This document shows, piece by piece, positions 11,201-18,376 of a DNA stretch of 64,000 bases (positions within the stretch are counted from its first letter, which is position 1; each line of letters begins with the position of its first letter). The stretch covers positions 704,263 through 768,262 of the forward strand of contig NZ_FXDJ01000009.1 of NCBI RefSeq assembly GCF_900178525.1. Reading direction: 5' to 3'. The position numbers and the translations under genes were made by a program. Source of the DNA: Massilibacteroides vaginae (GTDB lineage: Bacteria; Bacteroidota; Bacteroidia; Bacteroidales; Tannerellaceae). The notes under the pieces were generated by a model. That model searched no databases. It was not told the DNA's origin and saw only the letters and a program-made list of their open reading frames with translations.

Positions 11201-11486
11201 AATTATTACCCACCGGGATTTCCTGGGTAATATAACCAATGTAAGAAATAACAAGAATGTCGTTGGTTGAAACATCCTGAATGCTATATTCTCCGTTAAA
11301 ATCTGTGATTGTACCATTGGTAGTACCTTTTACCAGAACATTCACTCCAATCATAGCCTCACCGGTTACATCGGTGATTGTTCCTGAAAGCTGACGTCCC
11401 TGTGCAAAAGCTATCACACTGTAGAAACTCATAAATAAAACTATGAGTCCATTAAGCAAGCGCTTTGTATTAATCAGTTTGTTCAT
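8226..11486 (-). CDS. susC: SusC/RagA-family TonB-dependent outer-membrane transporter
   Basis: This 1086-residue protein is the outer-membrane channel that imports glycan fragments with energy from TonB. I chose the ATG at 11486 (MNKLINTKRLLNGLI), which gives a normal signal peptide ending near FAQGRQLSG. An upstream in-frame ATG would put 41 unlikely residues in front and span the promoter. Order: a carboxypeptidase-regulatory-like domain (GTITDVTGEAMIGVNV), a TonB-box-like segment ending in EVVVIGYG, the plug with SSTAIYGSRATNGVVMVTTK, and the beta-barrel ending in a typical aromatic-rich C-terminus (YQIGLNVKF). Gene order with susD 19 bp downstream is canonical. Pectin import is inferred from neighbours. 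Confidence 0.96.
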   Translation of the reverse strand: MNKLINTKRLLNGLIVLFMSFYSVIAFAQGRQLSGTITDVTGEAMIGVNVLVKGTTNGTITDFNGEYSIQDVSTNDILVISYIGYITQEIPVGNNSTLNILLKEDSQAIDEVVVIGYGVQKKSDLTGSVGSVNNEKLLSKGSTTVMESLQGQVAGVDISQSSSRAGESFSIQIRGKSTLQENASPLYVVDGVVTEDINFLNPADIEKIDILKDASSTAIYGSRATNGVVMVTTKQAQSGKDEGRVSVSYDGYVGLRTVARMPDFMDDVEWMDFRYMKYTTPVKDANKNYVVNNGKLAMEMTNGNLLSVWNDKGKDISTKMRQQYQDRDFTDWRDLMLSNGVQQNHFVNVAGNTKNTAYRVGAGYQQEDGVMGDKYDRMNLKVAIDGKISSKVTLGSSVNLAVTNKDFGSQRAVQESFRANGYWLPYNTETGEMNYMPGKDLAPGQESSLTFPAGFSSSVSPLIDKEHAKDNTKTYNVLSNIYLQYQPIDEVILKTTLSPTYKSSRRGEFYGGLSSTRSSTYNATSAPEGESLAKRTNEEWFSYTWDTQANYVKTIGDHNFNAMGLFSMYRSQYEKAGFHSVGVLPGTDWYNMGSGSNIQSPSSGYSEVSMISYALRLNYGYQGKYLATLSSRWDGSSKFQSGNKWGVFPSMALAWRISEEEFLKGNAVISNLKLRTSLGYTGNNGAVGAYDTQALASKLYYYGFGSTIGKGYGPNGIVNEDLSWEKSTEVNLGLDFGFFDGRISGTIDWYNKDSKDLLMEQKLLLEQGAENGTMWANIGKVRNSGIEIGLNTVNVNTKDWHWSTSFTFSANKNKILELQNGKEDMRAQRWFIGQPVDVIFDLEEAGIVTKEMASQEQYEKYGYFEGSMSYVDQNKDGKIDDQDRVVLGHRLPTWTGTFSSSLQWKNWDFSFSINTKQGSKTYSPFMDEFTDYSDRGRTKLKMDFYIPEGAPIFNTYIDDNGILQSDKTVMASSTHYGSYPYPTNDAAINHGGGNGWRTGKNTEFNSNGVVNNSFVKVKNITVGYTFPKTLLQKVNIQSLRIYANVLNPFTFTKYKGFDPEWAEAEISNGTGGPSSVAYQIGLNVKF

Positions 11487-11532
11487 GATAGATAGATTTA
11501 AATTACCCTTGCGGGTTTTAATTAGTTTGATG

Positions 11533-11540
11533 CAAAAATA
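11533..11540 (-). promoter_or_regulatory. Candidate -7 promoter box of the susCD operon
   Basis: TATTTTTG on the minus strand matches TAnnTTTG, 46 bp before the chosen susC start codon. It sits just downstream of the inverted/direct repeat at 11558-11587, as expected for an activated promoter. Confidence 0.55.
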
Positions 11541-11557
11541 AGAAGGACTACGCAACT

Positions 11558-11587
11558 TTATGTGAACAGATTGTTCAGTTATGTGAA
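11558..11587 (-). promoter_or_regulatory. Candidate HTCS operator upstream of susC
   Basis: Two direct copies of TTATGTGAA begin at 11558 and 11579, 21 bp or two helical turns apart, and between them is a perfect inverted repeat TGAACA-gat-TGTTCA (11563-11577). AraC-type HTCS regulators bind direct repeats near -50, which fits this placement relative to the -7 box. Assignment to the adjacent HTCS is inference. Confidence 0.5.
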
Positions 11588-11716
11588 AAAACTGGTCTTT
11601 CAGTTCCATAAGACGTGTTTTTAAATAATACTATTAATCGAACAATTATTACCCGTAGTATTTAGCGATTTACCGTAAAATTGTGATTTAAATAATTTTT
11701 GTAAAACCTATATTTA

Positions 11717-13327
11717 ATGTCCATGAAACGAAACATTGTCGGATTTTTATTCTATGCGCTGTTGATAGGAGGCAGTCTTACGAGTTTTACACTGAAGGCA
11801 ACAAACAATACCTCGGCAGAGCAAAGTTTTGCTTCTTATTACGATGGTGTCCCTTTTAAAACGGAAATACTGAACAGACCACAATTCCCGGATCGCACGC
11901 TTTCAATAACATCTACAGGAGCTGTTGGAGACGGCCTGACAGACAATACGGACGCGATTAATCAAGCCATTAAACAAATTGCGGAACTCGGAGGAGGAAA
12001 AGTAGTTATTCCGGCAGGCGTATGGAGTACCGGTCCTATCCGTTTATTAAGTAATGTGAATCTTCACGCGGAGGTAAACGCGATCATTGTCTTTAATCCG
12101 GATCATACGCTTTATCCAATTATTGAAACCTCTTTTGAAGGCCTTAATACCCGTAGAAGCACCTCTCCTATTTATGCGAAAAACGAACAAAACATCGCAA
12201 TTACAGGTGAAGGAGTGTTTGATGGTTCGGGCGACGCCTGGCGATTTGTGAAGAAAGAAAAGTTAACAACAAGCCAGTGGAATACATTGATAAATTCCGG
12301 GGGAGTTGTTAATGAAAAAAAAGACGCATGGTATCCAAGTGAAGAATCACTTAGAGGACATCGGGTAAGCGACATGTTTAATAATCCGCAAAATCTGGAA
12401 ACCGATGCCGAATGGGAAGCGATACACCATTGGTTGCGTCCAGTGTTTGTAAGTCTGGTCGGATGTAAGAATGTTTTGTTGGAAGGGGTAACTTTTCGGA
12501 ATTCTCCCTGCTGGAGTATACATCCGCTTTCTTGTGAGAACTTTATAATGAATCGTGTCAGAATATTTAATCCCTGGTATTCACAGAACGGAGATGGTCT
12601 TGATCTGGAATCCTGCAATAAAGCTTTGATCATAAACAATCTGTTTGATGTGGGTGATGACGCGATGTGCATCAAATCCGGTAAAGATAAAGACGGCTGG
12701 GATAGAAATGAACCCTGCCGCAATGTAATTATCCGTAACAATACGGTATTGCATGGGCATGGAGGCTTTGTTGTGGGGAGTGAAATGTCGGGGGGAGTGA
12801 ATAATATCTATGTAAAAGATTGCTCCTTCTTAGGTACTGACGTCGGACTTCGGTTTAAAAGTACGCGGGGCCGGGGCGGATTAGTCGAAAACATCTGGAT
12901 CGAAGACATACAGATGATTGATATTCCGACTGAGCCATTATTGTTCGACCTCTTTTATAGCGGAAAGTCGGCCATGGAAGATCTTCAAGACGGAAAAGAA
13001 GTCGATACGCGTATTCCTGAGGTCACAAAAGAAACCCCGTCATTCCAAAATATCTTCATCAAAAGAGTTACATGTAAGAACGCGCGTAGGGCAATGTACT
13101 TTAATGGATTGCCGGAAATGAAGATAAAAAATGTCCAAATAGAGGATGTTCATATAAGTTCGAAGTTCGGGGCTGAGATAATTCATGCGGAAGATGTATC
13201 TTTACAGGGTGTGAAGATTATCCCGGAAACAGGTTCGCCCGTTATTCTTAAACATACAAGTAATATAACGGTGAATAACCGAAAATTCCCGGATACAAAA
13301 AACAAGGAGTTGAACATTAAAGATTAA
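11717..13327 (+). CDS. GH28 polygalacturonase (exported)
   Basis: This 536-residue glycoside hydrolase family 28 protein would hydrolyse alpha-1,4 bonds between galacturonic acid residues. A signal peptide covers about the first 27 residues. The N-terminal strand has the family motif STGAVGDGLTDNTDAIN. The catalytic parallel beta-helix shows the four GH28 signatures in order: NGDGLDLESC, GDDAMCIKSG (Asp-Asp), GHGGFVVGSE (His), and LRFKSTRGRGG (RxK). It is divergent from susC and leads an apparent operon with two galacturonate-catabolism genes (12-bp gap, then a 4-bp overlap). Endo- versus exo-action cannot be told from sequence. An alternative start lies two codons downstream. Confidence 0.95.
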   Translation: MSMKRNIVGFLFYALLIGGSLTSFTLKATNNTSAEQSFASYYDGVPFKTEILNRPQFPDRTLSITSTGAVGDGLTDNTDAINQAIKQIAELGGGKVVIPAGVWSTGPIRLLSNVNLHAEVNAIIVFNPDHTLYPIIETSFEGLNTRRSTSPIYAKNEQNIAITGEGVFDGSGDAWRFVKKEKLTTSQWNTLINSGGVVNEKKDAWYPSEESLRGHRVSDMFNNPQNLETDAEWEAIHHWLRPVFVSLVGCKNVLLEGVTFRNSPCWSIHPLSCENFIMNRVRIFNPWYSQNGDGLDLESCNKALIINNLFDVGDDAMCIKSGKDKDGWDRNEPCRNVIIRNNTVLHGHGGFVVGSEMSGGVNNIYVKDCSFLGTDVGLRFKSTRGRGGLVENIWIEDIQMIDIPTEPLLFDLFYSGKSAMEDLQDGKEVDTRIPEVTKETPSFQNIFIKRVTCKNARRAMYFNGLPEMKIKNVQIEDVHISSKFGAEIIHAEDVSLQGVKIIPETGSPVILKHTSNITVNNRKFPDTKNKELNIKD

Positions 13328-13338
13328 GAAATGCTGTC

Positions 13339-14778
13339 ATGAAAGAATTGAACAAAGAAACAGTCACAAAACCATTTTTCCCTGAAAGGATCATTCAATT
13401 TGGAGAAGGTAATTTTCTCCGCGCTTTTGCCGATTGGATGATACACGAAATGAATGAAAAGGCCGATTTTAACAGTAGCGTCGTTGTTGTGCAACCTATC
13501 GCGCAAGGAATGGCCGACATGCTGAATAAACAGGATTGCCTTTATCATGTTAATTTGCAGGGACTGGAAAAAGGAGAAAAGGTAAATTCATTAACTTTAG
13601 TTTCTTCTATCAGCCGTGCACTGAATCCTTATTCGGAATTTGATAGTTTTATGAAACTGGCGGAGCAACCGGAGATGCGTTTTGTTATTTCAAATACGAC
13701 TGAAGCCGGGATTGTATTTGATCCTGCCTGTAAACCGGACGATAAACCTGCCGCAAGTTACCCGGGAAAACTTACCCAATTATTATATCACCGTTTCCGG
13801 ACCTTTAATGGAGACAAATCCAAAGGGCTGATCATTTTCCCTTGCGAATTGATTTTCCTGAACGGACATAAACTGAAAGAAACAATCTACCAATATATTG
13901 AGCTATGGGCATTAGGCGAGGACTTCAAAGCCTGGTTTACCGATGCTTGCGGAGTTTATGCCACATTGGTAGATCGTATTGTTCCGGGATTCCCCCGAAA
14001 AGAAATTGACGGGATCAAGGCTAAATTGGATTATAACGACAACCTGGTTGTTCAGGCAGAAGTATTCCACTTGTGGGTGATTGAAGCTCCCGCGTCTGTA
14101 GCAAAAGAATTTCCTGCGGATAAGGCCGGCTTAAACGTATTGTTCGTTCCCAGTGAAGAGCCTTACCACGAACGTAAGGTAACTTTGTTGAATGGTCCGC
14201 ATACCGTTCTTTCGCCCGTTTCTTTTTTATCCGGCGTTGATATTGTTAGAGATGCCTGTCAACATGAAGTGTTAGGGAAATTCATCCATAAAGTGATGTT
14301 TGATGAACTGTTGGAAACACTTGATTTGCCGAAAGAAGAGTTAGTGAAGTTCGCAAACGACGTGTTGGAACGTTTTAATAACCCGTTTGTAGATCATTCT
14401 GTGGTTTCTATCATGTTGAATTCATTCCCGAAATACGAAACAAGAGACCTCCCTGGTTTAAAAATATACCTGAAACGTACCGGCAAACTTCCTGAAGCAC
14501 TTGTTTTAGGTCTGGCCGCAATCATTACCTATTATAAAGGTGGTGTACGGAAAGACGGAGTAAAGATTGAGCCGAACGATGCCCCTGAAATTATAGAAAT
14601 GGTACAAGGTTTATGGGCCTCCGGAGATTTCAGAAAAGTTGCCGAAGGCGTATTAAGAGCGACATCTATTTGGGGAGAAGACCTGAATAATCTATCAGGA
14701 CTTACTGACATGGTGACCGGCTATCTGAAAGCGATAGATGAAAAAGGTATGATTGACGTTGTAAAAGAGATACTATGA
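13339..14778 (+). CDS. uxaB: Tagaturonate reductase (altronate oxidoreductase)
   Basis: This is a 479-residue member of the mannitol dehydrogenase family. It would reduce D-tagaturonate to D-altronate with NADH in the cytoplasm, the second step of the isomerase route for galacturonate. The N-terminal nucleotide-binding region starts with IQFGEGNFLRAFADWMIHEM, typical of UxaB. The C-terminal domain has the VTLLNGPHTVLSPVSFLSG segment with the lysine/asparagine region of this family. It begins 12 bp after the polygalacturonase and its stop overlaps the uxaA start (ATGA). The isomerase UxaC, needed for the first step, is not in the window. Confidence 0.95.
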   Translation: MKELNKETVTKPFFPERIIQFGEGNFLRAFADWMIHEMNEKADFNSSVVVVQPIAQGMADMLNKQDCLYHVNLQGLEKGEKVNSLTLVSSISRALNPYSEFDSFMKLAEQPEMRFVISNTTEAGIVFDPACKPDDKPAASYPGKLTQLLYHRFRTFNGDKSKGLIIFPCELIFLNGHKLKETIYQYIELWALGEDFKAWFTDACGVYATLVDRIVPGFPRKEIDGIKAKLDYNDNLVVQAEVFHLWVIEAPASVAKEFPADKAGLNVLFVPSEEPYHERKVTLLNGPHTVLSPVSFLSGVDIVRDACQHEVLGKFIHKVMFDELLETLDLPKEELVKFANDVLERFNNPFVDHSVVSIMLNSFPKYETRDLPGLKIYLKRTGKLPEALVLGLAAIITYYKGGVRKDGVKIEPNDAPEIIEMVQGLWASGDFRKVAEGVLRATSIWGEDLNNLSGLTDMVTGYLKAIDEKGMIDVVKEIL

Positions 14779-16265
14779 GCAATAAATATATTCAAATTCA
14801 CACAACCGACAATGTTGTAGTTGCAATTACTGATTTGACTGCCGGCGAGACTATTCTGATTGACGAAAAAGAAATAATAGTAGCCGAAGATGTTCCTACC
14901 GGACATAAGATCGCTTTAAAGGATCTCCATGCGGGTGACTTTATTATTAAATATGGTTATCCGATCGGACATGCGCGTGAAGCGATTAAAACCGGAGCTT
15001 TGGTAAACGAGACGAATATAAAAACGAATCTGGATGGTTTGCAGGAATATACCTACTCACCTCAACCGGCTCATGTTTTACCGGCAAAAGAAAATCTGAC
15101 GTTTAAAGGATACCGCCGTAAGAACGGAGACGTAGGTATTCGGAATGAAGTATGGATACTGCCCACTGTGGGTTGCGTAAATGGTATCATTAACCGTTTG
15201 GCAGAGCAACTTCGTAAGGAAACACAGGAAGCCGGTGTAGATGCTATTCTTGCGTACACACATAATTATGGCTGCTCACAGCTGGGTGAGGATCACGAAA
15301 ACACGCGTAAAATACTTCGCGATATGGCTTTGCATCCCAATGCCGGGGCAGTGCTTATCGTCGGACTGGGTTGTGAAAACAATCAGGTGAAAGCGTTTAA
15401 AGAGTTTCTGGGCGATTATGACACAGAACGTATCCGCTTCATGGAAACACAGAAAGTGTCTGACGAATTAGAAACCGGAATGGAGCTTCTTCGTGAATTG
15501 TACCAGCTTGCCGCACAAGATAAACGGACGGATATACCCGTTAGCGAATTAAAAATCGGACTTAAGTGTGGAGGTTCTGATGGATTCTCCGGCATTACCG
15601 CCAATCCATTATTGGGTGCGCTGTCAGACTATTTAGTAGCACAGGGAGGAACAACCGTATTAACAGAAGTTCCTGAAATGTTTGGAGCCGAAACAATCCT
15701 GATGAACCGTTGTCAGAACGAAGAGGTGTTTGATAAGACCGTTCACTTGATCAATGATTTCAAATCCTACTTTATCGAGAACAAGCAACCGATTTACGAA
15801 AACCCTTCGCCGGGTAATAAAGCCGGAGGCATTTCTACATTGGAGGAAAAATCGTTGGGCTGTACTCAAAAGTCCGGTACATCTATTGTACGCGACGTGT
15901 TGATGTATGGCGATCGGTTAAAAGAAAAAGGGCTTAACCTGCTTAGTGCACCGGGTAATGATTTAGTTGCCAGTACTGCCCTTGCCGCAGCCGGTTGTCA
16001 CGTTGTACTATTCACCACAGGACGAGGCACTCCATTCGGCACATTCGTTCCCACTGCAAAGATTTCCACCAATACAAACCTCGCTCAGCGTAAACCCAAC
16101 TGGATCGACTTCAATGCGGGCGTATTGTTAGAAGGTGAAACAATGGATCATGTCTGCCGGAAGTTTATCGAATTTGTAGTTGCCGTAGCCAGCGGCACGC
16201 ATACACACAACGAGAAAAACAACTACCGGGAAATAGCGATCTTCAAGACCGGAGTAACATTGTAA
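14775..16265 (+). CDS. uxaA: Altronate dehydratase
   Basis: This 496-residue protein converts D-altronate to 2-keto-3-deoxygluconate. Residues 1-95 form a SAF domain (DFIIKYGYPIGHA). The main domain starts at GYRRKNGDVGIRNEVWILP and carries conserved segments GCSQLGEDHENT, KCGGSDGFSGITANPLLG, and TTGRGTPFGTFVPTAKISTN. Length and order match full-length UxaA. The start codon overlaps the uxaB stop by 4 bp, indicating translational coupling. A strong inverted repeat follows 13 bp after the stop. Confidence 0.96.
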   Translation: MSNKYIQIHTTDNVVVAITDLTAGETILIDEKEIIVAEDVPTGHKIALKDLHAGDFIIKYGYPIGHAREAIKTGALVNETNIKTNLDGLQEYTYSPQPAHVLPAKENLTFKGYRRKNGDVGIRNEVWILPTVGCVNGIINRLAEQLRKETQEAGVDAILAYTHNYGCSQLGEDHENTRKILRDMALHPNAGAVLIVGLGCENNQVKAFKEFLGDYDTERIRFMETQKVSDELETGMELLRELYQLAAQDKRTDIPVSELKIGLKCGGSDGFSGITANPLLGALSDYLVAQGGTTVLTEVPEMFGAETILMNRCQNEEVFDKTVHLINDFKSYFIENKQPIYENPSPGNKAGGISTLEEKSLGCTQKSGTSIVRDVLMYGDRLKEKGLNLLSAPGNDLVASTALAAAGCHVVLFTTGRGTPFGTFVPTAKISTNTNLAQRKPNWIDFNAGVLLEGETMDHVCRKFIEFVVAVASGTHTHNEKNNYREIAIFKTGVTL

Positions 16266-16278
16266 TATAAAACTTTCA

Positions 16279-16320
16279 ACGATTCATGACGACAGGAAAT
16301 CTCTTGTAGTCATGAATCGT
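16279..16320 (+). terminator. Stem-loop after uxaA, probable terminator
   Basis: A perfect 12-bp stem (ACGATTCATGAC at 16279-16290, GTCATGAATCGT at 16309-16320) with an 18-nt loop follows the operon end. Only a short T-rich stretch follows (TTTCC), so termination strength is uncertain. Confidence 0.55.
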
Positions 16321-16334
16321 TTCCTCCCTCACCT

Positions 16335-16600
16335 CACCCCGACTATCCTCACTGTCATCTCGACCTCCCTCTTTGTCATTCCAACCACCCTGCCCTGTTA
16401 TCTCAACCATCCCTCCCCTGTCATCTCGACCGGAGTGGAGAGATCTCTGCATAAGGCTTCGTTAATTAATAGTCACTTGGGATGAGATCTTTCGACAAGC
16501 TCAAGATGACAACTGGATTGGTATGAGACCCTTCGACAAGCTCTGGGTGACATGGGTTATTGATTTGATGGATACTTCGAGAGGCTCTGGGTGACATGGG
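16335..16600 (-). repeat. Degenerate dispersed intergenic repeat with GAGATCTCTCC and TTTCGACAAGCTC motifs
   Basis: Noncoding. It is the reverse complement of the repeat unit found in tandem at 57311-57760: shared blocks are CATCTCGACCGGAGTGGAG, AGATCTCTGCA, and GATCTTTCGACAAGCTCAAG, plus several decayed repeats of GTCATCTCGACC. Such repeats are common between genes in Bacteroidota and produce false small reading frames. I see no gene in it. Confidence 0.7.
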
Positions 16601-16686
16601 TGAAACAGTTTTTTTTGCTCGTTTTTTGCTTGATTTTTGGGGTTTTGTAAATTGCTGATAATCAGCATTATTTAATTTACAATCGT
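16596..16686 (-). repeat. Partial copy F of the dispersed AT-rich repeat family
   Basis: Read on the minus strand, this stretch has the conserved tail of the family: TGCTGATTATCAGCAA followed by a C/A-rich stretch (ACAAAACCCCAAAAATC), corresponding to the right half of copies A, B and E. The AAAGGATATCTTT units are absent. It abuts the start codon of the DUF3823 gene. Confidence 0.5.
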
Positions 16687-17385
16687 ATGAAAAAGAATAA
16701 ATTATATATCGCATTTCTATCCTTTTCCGTATTTTTTGCATCGTGTGGGCTTACTGATATTGACAATTACGATGCGCCGAATGCTACAATACAAGGAGGG
16801 ATATATGATATGGAATCCAACGAACTCATCGAACAGGATATTGTTGATGGGATGCAGATAGAATTTGTAGAACAAGGTTTCGATAATCCACACACGCAGT
16901 ATATGATCGTGAAAAATGACGGAACTTACCAAAACAATCTAATGTTTGCCGCTTCTTATACCATGCAGCCTGTACGGGGTAATTTTGTTCCTGTGGAAAA
17001 ACAGGATATTACGGTAAAAAAAGGGAATAACACGGTCGATTTTAAGGTACAACCTTATATACGTATCAAAAACGCGGAGATTTCTAAAGTAGGAAATAAA
17101 GTTGTGGCAACATTTAAAATCGAACAAACGGTAACAAACGATGTAAAACAGCTGACTTTATTTGCGCATCAGGAACCCAATGTAGGATGGAAACTGCATA
17201 CGGCGTCAGCCAATCAGGATGTGAATACGACAACTCTTGGAAGCACCTTGTATACGCTCGAAATAGACTTGGCTGCAAATTCTTCACTACAATCTGGTAA
17301 GGAATATTATTTCAGGGTTGGAGCCTTGATAGATGCTCCCGAAGCAAAATACAACTATGCTCCGGCAGTGCGCTTAAAACTATAA
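16687..17385 (+). CDS. DUF3823-family lipoprotein
   Basis: This 232-residue lipoprotein has a signal peptide with lipobox VFFASCGL. It continues with NYDAPNATIQGGIYD, the QYMIVKNDGTYQNNL segment, and YTMQPVRGNFVPVEKQ, recognisable as DUF3823. Two beta-sandwich-like domains are likely. DUF3823 proteins are usually encoded just downstream of susCD pairs and are thought to be surface glycan-binding or accessory lipoproteins; a function is not proven. Here it is monocistronic, 420 bp beyond uxaA and away from susCD, followed by a strong terminator. Confidence 0.8.
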   Translation: MKKNKLYIAFLSFSVFFASCGLTDIDNYDAPNATIQGGIYDMESNELIEQDIVDGMQIEFVEQGFDNPHTQYMIVKNDGTYQNNLMFAASYTMQPVRGNFVPVEKQDITVKKGNNTVDFKVQPYIRIKNAEISKVGNKVVATFKIEQTVTNDVKQLTLFAHQEPNVGWKLHTASANQDVNTTTLGSTLYTLEIDLAANSSLQSGKEYYFRVGALIDAPEAKYNYAPAVRLKL

Positions 17386-17406
17386 ATACAATCTTACATA
17401 AAGTAT

Positions 17407-17444
17407 CCGGGCATCAATTTTATAAGGTGCCCGGTTTTTTTTAT
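17407..17444 (+). terminator. Rho-independent terminator after the DUF3823 gene
   Basis: Stem CCGGGCATC / GGTGCCCGG (9 pairs, one wobble), 10-nt loop, followed by eight T residues and TTATT. Confidence 0.85.
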
Positions 17445-17457
17445 TAAACAGTTAAAC

Positions 17458-17465
17458 TACTTTTG
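17458..17465 (+). promoter_or_regulatory. Candidate -7 box of the DUF5040 gene
   Basis: TACTTTTG matches TAnnTTTG and lies 21 bp before the ATG, directly after the preceding terminator. Confidence 0.5.
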
Positions 17466-17486
17466 TAAATAAACCCATATTATCAG

Positions 17487-18269
17487 ATGAAAAACATATT
17501 TGTAATTGTCTTGTTTATCACGGCATCGATGAGCAATTTTTTATTTTCACAAAATGCTACAAACTATACTATACTGTTGACGGGAGCATCTTTCGCATCG
17601 TCAGACAACGGGTGGTTCGAAATTGGCTGTCGGACATTGAACGCACAGCCTGTTAACAGAGCCATAGGAGGAGAAGCTATTGCTGATGCTGCCAACCGAA
17701 TGATCAGTGGTTCTTTGTATTCTCTTGAAGAATTAGAAAACATCGACGCGTTCGTGATTATGCATGTTCACAATAAGGATGTGTTTGATGAATATTTCCT
17801 GCTAGATAAACATACGGATTACGCCACTCCTTTCGACAGAAGTAATTATGCTGTGGCTTTTGATTATCTTATTAAAAGATACATAACCGAATGTTATGAG
17901 CTGAAGAACAATCCGAAATCAAAGTACTATGGAACAACATCCGGAAAACCGGCAACCATCATTTTGTGTACCAATTGGCATGATAGCAGAACGCTGTATA
18001 ACTCCACCGTGCGCAAACTGGCTCAAAAATGGGGCTTTCCGTTAGTCGAATTTGATAAATACATTGGTTTTTCGAAAGATGCAGTACACCCGGTAACCGG
18101 CAAACAAACAAGTTTGTTGTATTCGTTAGATTCACAAAAGATAGGCGAAACGGAATTTGGCTGGCATCCGCAACAAGGAACCGATAAATACATTCAACAA
18201 CGCATGGCCTCCATATTTGTAGCGCTGATGAGGCAGATTCTTCCCGACAAACAGGCAAACACGTTTTAA
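17487..18269 (+). CDS. DUF5040-like SGNH-fold hydrolase, exported
   Basis: This 260-residue protein has a signal peptide (about 1-21) and the layout of a divergent SGNH hydrolase: ILLTGASFAS near residues 29-38 with Ser35 as likely nucleophile, a block-II-like NRAIGGEAI, and GWHPQQG near residue 230 carrying the likely catalytic His. It resembles the Bacteroidota family DUF5040. In the pectin-locus context a carbohydrate esterase role is plausible, but no substrate can be read from the sequence. Its own promoter box and the terminator upstream make it a separate transcription unit. Family call moderate, activity inferred. Confidence 0.6.
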   Translation: MKNIFVIVLFITASMSNFLFSQNATNYTILLTGASFASSDNGWFEIGCRTLNAQPVNRAIGGEAIADAANRMISGSLYSLEELENIDAFVIMHVHNKDVFDEYFLLDKHTDYATPFDRSNYAVAFDYLIKRYITECYELKNNPKSKYYGTTSGKPATIILCTNWHDSRTLYNSTVRKLAQKWGFPLVEFDKYIGFSKDAVHPVTGKQTSLLYSLDSQKIGETEFGWHPQQGTDKYIQQRMASIFVALMRQILPDKQANTF

Positions 18270-18295
18270 GCGTTATTATATACGCTATTACACAT

Positions 18296-18336
18296 TCTAA
18301 TCTACTTCTAATCTAAGCCCAAAGCTGCTCTAATCT
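18296..18336 (+). promoter_or_regulatory. Phased TCTAATCT repeats, candidate response-regulator operator of efflux operon 1
   Basis: TCTAATCT occurs exactly at 18296, 18307 and 18329: spacings of 11 and 22 bp put all copies on one DNA face. Direct repeats with 11-bp spacing are the usual target of OmpR-type regulators. The sites end 9 bp before the -7 box TAGCTTTG. The regulator at 24139 is the likely ligand (inference). Confidence 0.55.
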
Positions 18337-18344
18337 TTAGAAAA

Positions 18345-18352
18345 TAGCTTTG
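18345..18352 (+). promoter_or_regulatory. Candidate -7 box of efflux operon 1
   Basis: TAGCTTTG matches TAnnTTTG, 25 bp before the TolC-family start codon. Confidence 0.5.
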
Positions 18353-18376
18353 CATCCAAAATAGATTGTTGTAGAT

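Noticed and set aside
11487-11609. Longer susC start 41 codons upstream
   Set aside because: It would place the promoter box and operator inside the coding region and precede a perfect signal peptide with unrelated residues.
16466-16741. Open frame of 91 residues on the minus strand containing CHPELVEGS and LSLSKDL
   Set aside because: It is a translation of the dispersed GAGATCTCTCC-type repeats, a frequent false gene in Bacteroidota, and runs over the start of the real DUF3823 gene.
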